Assembly: GCA_051953655.1 (NCBI GenBank)
Contig: JBQCIO010000118.1
Location: forward strand, 1 to 10,833
Length of the DNA: 10,833 nucleotides
Direction of reading: 5' to 3'
DNA from: JBQCHF01 sp051953655
GTDB taxonomy: Bacteria > Actinomycetota > Actinomycetes > Motilibacterales > Motilibacteraceae
The notes under the pieces were generated by a model. The model saw only the letters and a list, made by a program, of their open reading frames with translations. It searched no databases and was not told the origin of the DNA. Shown piece by piece: positions 7,473 to 10,833 of the stretch. The number at the start of each line of letters is the position of its first letter. Position 1 is the stretch's first letter. The position numbers and the translations under genes were made by a program.

Positions 7473-8052
7473 GGCGTCCTCCTGCCCGCTCCAGCGCCGC
7501 GTCGTAGGCGGCCTCGGCCGCCGCGGCGTTGCCCTCCCCGGCGGCTCCGTGCAGCCGCTGCCGGATCGCGGTGAGCACGCTGTCCAACGGCACGATCCCG
7601 GTGGCGCCGGCGAGCGCCCCGAGCATCACCGCGTTCGGCACCGCACGGCCGGTGTGCTCGAGCGCGAGGTCGGTGGCCGGCACGGTGACCAGCCGCATGT
7701 GGTCGGGCCCCGCCTCGCGCTCGACCAGCCCGCGCAGGTCCAGCTCCTCCGGCGTGCGCCGGCTGTTCACCAGCAGGGTTCCGCCGGGCACCAGCCCGGC
7801 CAGCACGCCGAGCCCGTGCAGCAGGGTGGCGTCCTGCACCACCAGCACGTCCGGGGCCACGACCGGCTCGCGGGTGCGCACCGGGAAGTCCGCGATCCGG
7901 CAGAACGCGACGACGGGAGCGCCGGTGCGCTCGGAGCCGAAGCTCGGGATCGCCTGGGCCCACCGCCCGGTCGCGAACGCCGCGGTGGACAGCAGCTCGG
8001 CGGCGGTGACGACGCCCTGCCCGCCGCGGCCGTGGAAGCGCACCTGGTGCAC
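7456..8052 (-). CDS. porC: 2-oxoacid (pyruvate):ferredoxin oxidoreductase, gamma subunit
   Basis: This 198-residue gamma chain is of normal size (about 180-200). The diagnostic FHGRGGQGVVTAAELL motif sits at residues 6-21, followed by SFGSERTGAPV (37-47) and PNAVMLGALAGATG near 140, all characteristic of this subunit, which helps bind CoA. It is the first gene of the operon. GTG at 8052 is chosen because GGGAGG lies 9 bases upstream (8067-8062); a second GTG three codons later at 8043 is less well spaced. The C-terminal tail from about 165 is Ala-rich and weakly conserved. Its stop lies inside porA, consistent with coupled translation. In many archaeal and bacterial operons a delta ferredoxin gene follows gamma; here porA follows directly. 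Confidence 0.93.
   Translation of the reverse strand: MHQVRFHGRGGQGVVTAAELLSTAAFATGRWAQAIPSFGSERTGAPVVAFCRIADFPVRTREPVVAPDVLVVQDATLLHGLGVLAGLVPGGTLLVNSRRTPEELDLRGLVEREAGPDHMRLVTVPATDLALEHTGRAVPNAVMLGALAGATGIVPLDSVLTAIRQRLHGAAGEGNAAAAEAAYDAALERAGGRRAAAG
7473..7490 (-). promoter_or_regulatory. Ribosome binding site that fixes the porA GTG start
   Basis: The minus strand reads GCAGGAGGACGCC immediately before GTG at 7472, placing AGGAGG 6 bases upstream. The site lies inside the coding region of porC, so porA translation starts before porC ends. Confidence 0.8.
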
Positions 8053-8094
8053 CCTGCGTCGCCTCCCGCCCTCTGGCCCGAGCCGGACAGGCCC

Positions 8095-8122
8095 ATTCCA
8101 CGCGGCGCGCGCGGGCGGTCAC
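8095..8122 (-). promoter_or_regulatory. Candidate promoter of the por operon
   Basis: On the minus strand GTGACC (8122-8117) is followed, after 16 bases, by TGGAAT (8100-8095). Each hexamer matches four of six positions of the sigma-70 consensus. Transcription would begin near 8088, about 36 bases before the porC GTG and leaving room for its GGGAGG site. Position in the only gap upstream of the operon is the main support; sequence quality is moderate. Confidence 0.4.
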
Positions 8123-8180
8123 AGGGCAGGAAGTCCCCTCACCCCCTCCACCTGGTGATCAGGCAGAACGTGGTGTTCCC

Positions 8181-8193
8181 CCGGTGCTACCGG
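8181..8193 (-). terminator. Short hairpin after the ABC permease gene
   Basis: CCGGT-GCT-ACCGG forms a 5-bp stem with a 3-base loop, starting 8 bases beyond the permease stop codon. No T-run follows on the minus strand. It could be a weak or U-less terminator separating the ABC operon from the por operon, or chance in GC-rich DNA. Confidence 0.3.
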
Positions 8194-8201
8194 CAACGGC
8201 G

Positions 8202-9059
8202 CTACAGGTCGCGCCGCTGGAAGGAGATCGCGGCCAGCCCCAGCACGAGCACGACCCAGAGCAGCGCCCACGCGAGGTAGGCCACGGTGAGACCGGCCGG
8301 GCTGAGGAACGGGAAGGCCTCGGCCGCACCGCCGAACTGGCGCAGGGCGGTCGGGTCCTGGATGGCGTGCATGGCCCCGCGCCACAGCCCGTCGGTGGGC
8401 AGCAGCATCCGCGAGACGACGCCGACCCGGGCGACGCCGTCGTTGTCGATCGCCGCACCCACGCCGCCGACGACGCCGGCGATCCAGGTGGCGCCGAACA
8501 GCCCGACGGCGACGATGCCCGACGCCATCGGCGAGATGACGGTGGAGAGCAGCAGCCCGAGGGTGAGCAGCACCGCGGTCTGCGCGGCCAGCAGGAGCAG
8601 GCCGGCCGCCGGGTCGGGAGGCCAGTAGCCGACGGTGGCGCGCACCACGAGGAACTGCGCGAGCCCGGCCAGCACCACGAACCCGCCGCCGAAGGCGACC
8701 AGCCCCAGCCACTTGCCGACCAGCACCGCCGAGCGGCGCACCGGCCGGGCCAGCACCGCCAGCGCCAGCCCGGACTCCACCTCGCCGGACAGCGTCGGCC
8801 CGGCGAGGAACGCGGTGCCGAGCGCGGCCACCAGGCTGATCCCGAACATCACCAGGTTGAGCACCTGCGAGGCGACCAGCCGGGTCTCGCCGGTGGTGAG
8901 GGCGCCGACCCCCGTGTCCAGGCCCGGCATCTTGGAGAAGCCCCAGCCGCTGAGCAGCAGGATGGCCAGGGTGAGCCCGGCCAGGGCCCACAGCACCCGG
9001 CGCCGCGCCGCCTCCCGCACGGTGAGCGCGGCGAAGGTGAGCACGGTGGTGGCCGTCAT
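8202..9059 (-). CDS. ABC-2 type transporter permease
   Basis: This 285-residue integral membrane protein has six predicted transmembrane segments at about 21-40, 63-86, 114-138, 152-175, 180-201 and 255-278. Between segments two and three lies the stretch GPTLSGEVESGLALAVLARP (87-106), the cytoplasmic coupling region typical of ABC-2/NosY-like permeases. An extracytoplasmic loop of about 50 residues (202-254) precedes the last helix. The frame is open far upstream, but ATG at 9059 is the start: it overlaps the ATPase stop as ATGA, has TAGGAG 8 bases upstream, and the preceding sequence in frame is a low-complexity shadow of the ATPase gene. It forms the membrane channel for the ATPase encoded upstream. 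Substrate is unknown; families with this look include drug exporters, bacteriocin-immunity and copper-enzyme maturation systems. Confidence 0.88.
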   Translation of the reverse strand: MTATTVLTFAALTVREAARRRVLWALAGLTLAILLLSGWGFSKMPGLDTGVGALTTGETRLVASQVLNLVMFGISLVAALGTAFLAGPTLSGEVESGLALAVLARPVRRSAVLVGKWLGLVAFGGGFVVLAGLAQFLVVRATVGYWPPDPAAGLLLLAAQTAVLLTLGLLLSTVISPMASGIVAVGLFGATWIAGVVGGVGAAIDNDGVARVGVVSRMLLPTDGLWRGAMHAIQDPTALRQFGGAAEAFPFLSPAGLTVAYLAWALLWVVLVLGLAAISFQRRDL

Positions 9060-10054
9060 TGCGCCGCTCCTACGCCATCTCGTCCTACACCATGTCGGAG
9101 CACCTCGAGCAGCCGCTCCTCCAGCGTGATCCGCGCCGGCTCCACCGCGTGCACGCGCACCCCGAGCGCCACCAGCTCGGCCACCAGCTCCGGCACCGCG
9201 GCGACGTCGTCGTCGGGCAGCACCACCGTGTAGACGTCGCCCTCGCGGCGCACCGCCCCCGCCGCGGCCAGCCGGCGCTGCGCGGCCTCGCCGACGTCGT
9301 CGAGCCGCAGCCGCAGCTCGCGCCGGCCGAGCAGCTCGGCAAGCGTGCCGGCCGCGGCCACCCGCCCGCGGTCCAGGATCACCACCCGGTCGCAGACCCG
9401 CTCCACCTCCCCGATGAGGTGCGAGTTGAGCAGCACCGCGACGCCCTGCTCGCGCAGCGAGAGCAGGATGTCGCGCACGTCCGCCCGGCCGACCGGGTCC
9501 AGCGCGCTGGTCGGCTCGTCCAGCACCACCAGCCGCGGGCGGGCCACCAGCGCCACGGCCAGCCCGAGCCGCTGCTGCATGCCCTTGGAGAACCCGCCGA
9601 CCCGGTCCCCCGCCCGCTCGGCCAGCCCGACCAGGGCGAGCGCGTCGCGCTGCTCGTTCACCGTGACGGCCGCGCCGGACAGCCGCACGTGCAGTGCCAG
9701 CACCTCGGCCGGGGTGAGCCAGGGCTGGTAGCGGAACAGCTCGGGCAGGTAGCCGACCTGCGCCCGCGAGCGCGGGTCGCCGCCGCGCCGGCCGAGCAGC
9801 AGCACCTCCCCGGCGTCGGGCCGGACGAGTCCCAGCAGCATCTTGATGACGCTGGTCTTCCCGGCCCCGTTCGGCCCGAGCAGCCCGACGACCTCCCCGC
9901 GGCCCACCGTGAACGACACGTCGTCCACTGCGCGCTGGCGCCCGTAGGACTTGCGCAGCCCCGAGCACCAGGCGGCGGCCGACGTCGGCAGTCCGGCGAG
10001 GAACCCTTGTGCCGCCTGCTCTTCCTCGCCGACGTCGACGCCCGTCGTGGTCAC
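9056..10054 (-). CDS. ABC transporter ATP-binding protein
   Basis: This is a 332-residue ATPase. Walker A is GPNGAGKT at 60-67, the Q-loop region is GYLPE at 101-105 (Glu in place of Gln, as is common in this subfamily), the signature is FSKGMQQR at 155-162, Walker B is LVVLDEP at 175-181 with the D-loop SALD following, and the H-loop is NSH at 210-212. About 90 residues after the core form a regulatory C-terminal domain. The start is GTG at 10054, overlapping the upstream stop as GTGA behind a GGGGG stretch. This leaves about 28 residues (Glu-rich, then Ala-rich) before the usual first strand, a slightly long N-terminus. The frame is open to 10414, but that upstream part is a shadow of the preceding gene. 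It powers the permease encoded next, with which it overlaps by 4 bases. Confidence 0.93.
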   Translation of the reverse strand: MTTTGVDVGEEEQAAQGFLAGLPTSAAAWCSGLRKSYGRQRAVDDVSFTVGRGEVVGLLGPNGAGKTSVIKMLLGLVRPDAGEVLLLGRRGGDPRSRAQVGYLPELFRYQPWLTPAEVLALHVRLSGAAVTVNEQRDALALVGLAERAGDRVGGFSKGMQQRLGLAVALVARPRLVVLDEPTSALDPVGRADVRDILLSLREQGVAVLLNSHLIGEVERVCDRVVILDRGRVAAAGTLAELLGRRELRLRLDDVGEAAQRRLAAAGAVRREGDVYTVVLPDDDVAAVPELVAELVALGVRVHAVEPARITLEERLLEVLRHGVGRDGVGAAQ

Positions 10055-10833
10055 TTCAGCCCCCGCGCCACGTCCAGCACCTCGCCGCGGCTGAGCGACC
10101 CGCCCACCGCGGTGACCAGCCCGTCCTTCACCCAGACCACCCCGGCGAGCGCACCGTCCCTGGTGGTGAACACGGTGGCCGGCGCGCCGCCGACGTCGGC
10201 GGTCGACGTCGAGACCTGGTCGGCCGGCACCGGCAGCGGCAGCGCGGTGCCGTCGGCGGAGACGGTGCGCAGCTGCGCGGCCAGCTCCGGCGGCAGGCCC
10301 GGCAGGGACAGCAGGTAGTCGCGCAGCGTGCCGAAGGGGACGCCGGTGGAGGTGGCGGTGGGCGCCACCGCCCGGCCGACGACCAGCGCCGGGACACCTC
10401 GACCCTCGGACCACACCTCGGCGACCCCCGGCCCGGCCGTCAGCCGCACCTTGGCCCCGTCGAGCCCGGCCGGCAACGGGGGCAGCGTGCCGGCGGTGGC
10501 CTTCGCCGTGGCCGCGGAGAAGGTGAAGACGGCGCTGACCTTGCTGCCCACCTGCACCTGCGGCGTCGGGCTCACCCCGTGGGGAAGGCGGGTCACCTCC
10601 GGCACGGTCAGCCCGGTCTCGTCGGCCGCGGCGGCGGCGTCGGCCACCTGGTGCAGCTGCGGCTGCTGCTCGATGGTCAGCTCGCCGTAGCCGGACAGGT
10701 CCGGCAGCCTGACCAGGTCGGCCTCGGAGACCTGCACCGGCGCGATCCGCTCGGTGTGGAAGACCGGCAGCCAGTCCGCGGCGGCCGCCGCACCACCGCC
10801 GGCCAGCAGCGCGGCCACGCCGACCGCGGCCAC
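10051..10833 (-). CDS. Membrane-anchored extracytoplasmic protein, 5' end outside window
   Basis: At least 260 residues are visible and the frame is open at the window edge, so the N-terminus is probably missing; the GTG at 10833 cannot be trusted as the start. The visible part opens with a hydrophobic Ala/Gly-rich segment (residues 1-19), a signal or membrane anchor, followed by a long soluble domain without cysteines. That domain includes VSAVFTFSAATA (about 103-114), RAVAPTATSTGVPFGTLRDYLL and a closing GGAPATVFTTRDGAL... repeat-like beta region. The style resembles actinobacterial anti-sigma-factor or MucB/DUF4367-like extracytoplasmic domains, but I cannot assign a family. Its stop overlaps the ATPase GTG (GTGA), so it is co-translated with the ABC genes and is probably an accessory or sensor of that transporter. 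Confidence 0.7.
   Translation of the reverse strand: MAAVGVAALLAGGGAAAAADWLPVFHTERIAPVQVSEADLVRLPDLSGYGELTIEQQPQLHQVADAAAAADETGLTVPEVTRLPHGVSPTPQVQVGSKVSAVFTFSAATAKATAGTLPPLPAGLDGAKVRLTAGPGVAEVWSEGRGVPALVVGRAVAPTATSTGVPFGTLRDYLLSLPGLPPELAAQLRTVSADGTALPLPVPADQVSTSTADVGGAPATVFTTRDGALAGVVWVKDGLVTAVGGSLSRGEVLDVARGLK

Noticed and set aside
5508..7574. Long plus-strand open frame of 688 codons opposite porB/porA
   Set aside because: Same reasoning: the composition is that of a shadow, and the opposite strand encodes well-recognised subunits with ribosome sites.
8166..8178. GAAC-GTGGT-GTTC as a LexA/SOS box
   Set aside because: The actinobacterial SOS box has a 4-base spacer (GAAC-N4-GTTC) and flanking T/A pairs; here the spacer is 5 and the flanks do not extend the palindrome. 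It is kept only as a vague operator candidate.
9060..9968. Upstream extension of the permease frame into the ATPase gene, suggesting a fused protein
   Set aside because: The extension is Arg/Ala/Gly-rich shadow sequence, whereas the other frame has all ABC ATPase motifs; the ATG at 9059 has a good ribosome site and an ATGA overlap.

Overview
This window is very GC-rich DNA with strong third-position G/C bias, GTG start codons and AGGAGG-type ribosome sites. This fits a high-GC actinomycete. Genus is not determined; a Geodermatophilaceae-like or Pseudonocardiales-like host is only a guess. Coding density is near complete: the largest non-coding gaps are 233 bp (3364-3596) and 149 bp (8053-8201). 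No tRNA, rRNA, CRISPR array or insertion sequence was seen.

Layout. (1) Bases 1-2805, plus strand: the 3' part of a large signalling ATPase, with the tail of a class III cyclase-like domain, a P-loop ATPase and a helical TPR-type C-terminus. It enters the window already open. (2) Bases 2824-3363, minus strand, convergent with the first gene across 18 bp: a small protein of the DUF6584 type with one C-terminal membrane segment. (3) Bases 3597-8052, minus strand: a tightly packed four-gene operon for a 2-oxoacid (probably pyruvate):ferredoxin oxidoreductase. The order is gamma, alpha, beta, then a GltD-like NAD(P)H flavoprotein whose C-terminus carries a two-cluster ferredoxin. A plausible promoter lies just upstream and a hairpin just downstream. 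(4) Bases 8202-10833, minus strand: a translationally coupled set of a membrane-anchored extracytoplasmic protein (running off the window end), an ABC-type ATPase and a six-helix ABC-2 permease.

How the genes work together. The oxidoreductase operon looks self-contained. TPP chemistry in alpha/beta would release electrons from 2-oxoacid decarboxylation, or use them for reductive carboxylation. The fused ferredoxin/FAD protein would exchange these electrons with NAD(P)H, so a separate ferredoxin may be unnecessary. The ABC set is a drug/export or membrane-maturation type transporter with a possible extracytoplasmic partner; its substrate cannot be read from sequence. The signalling ATPase and the DUF6584 protein have no obvious link to either block.

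The most notable feature is the oxidoreductase module. The usual separate delta ferredoxin subunit is absent from between gamma and alpha, and an equivalent domain is attached to the NAD(P)H flavoprotein. I found no convincing evidence of a wholly new system.
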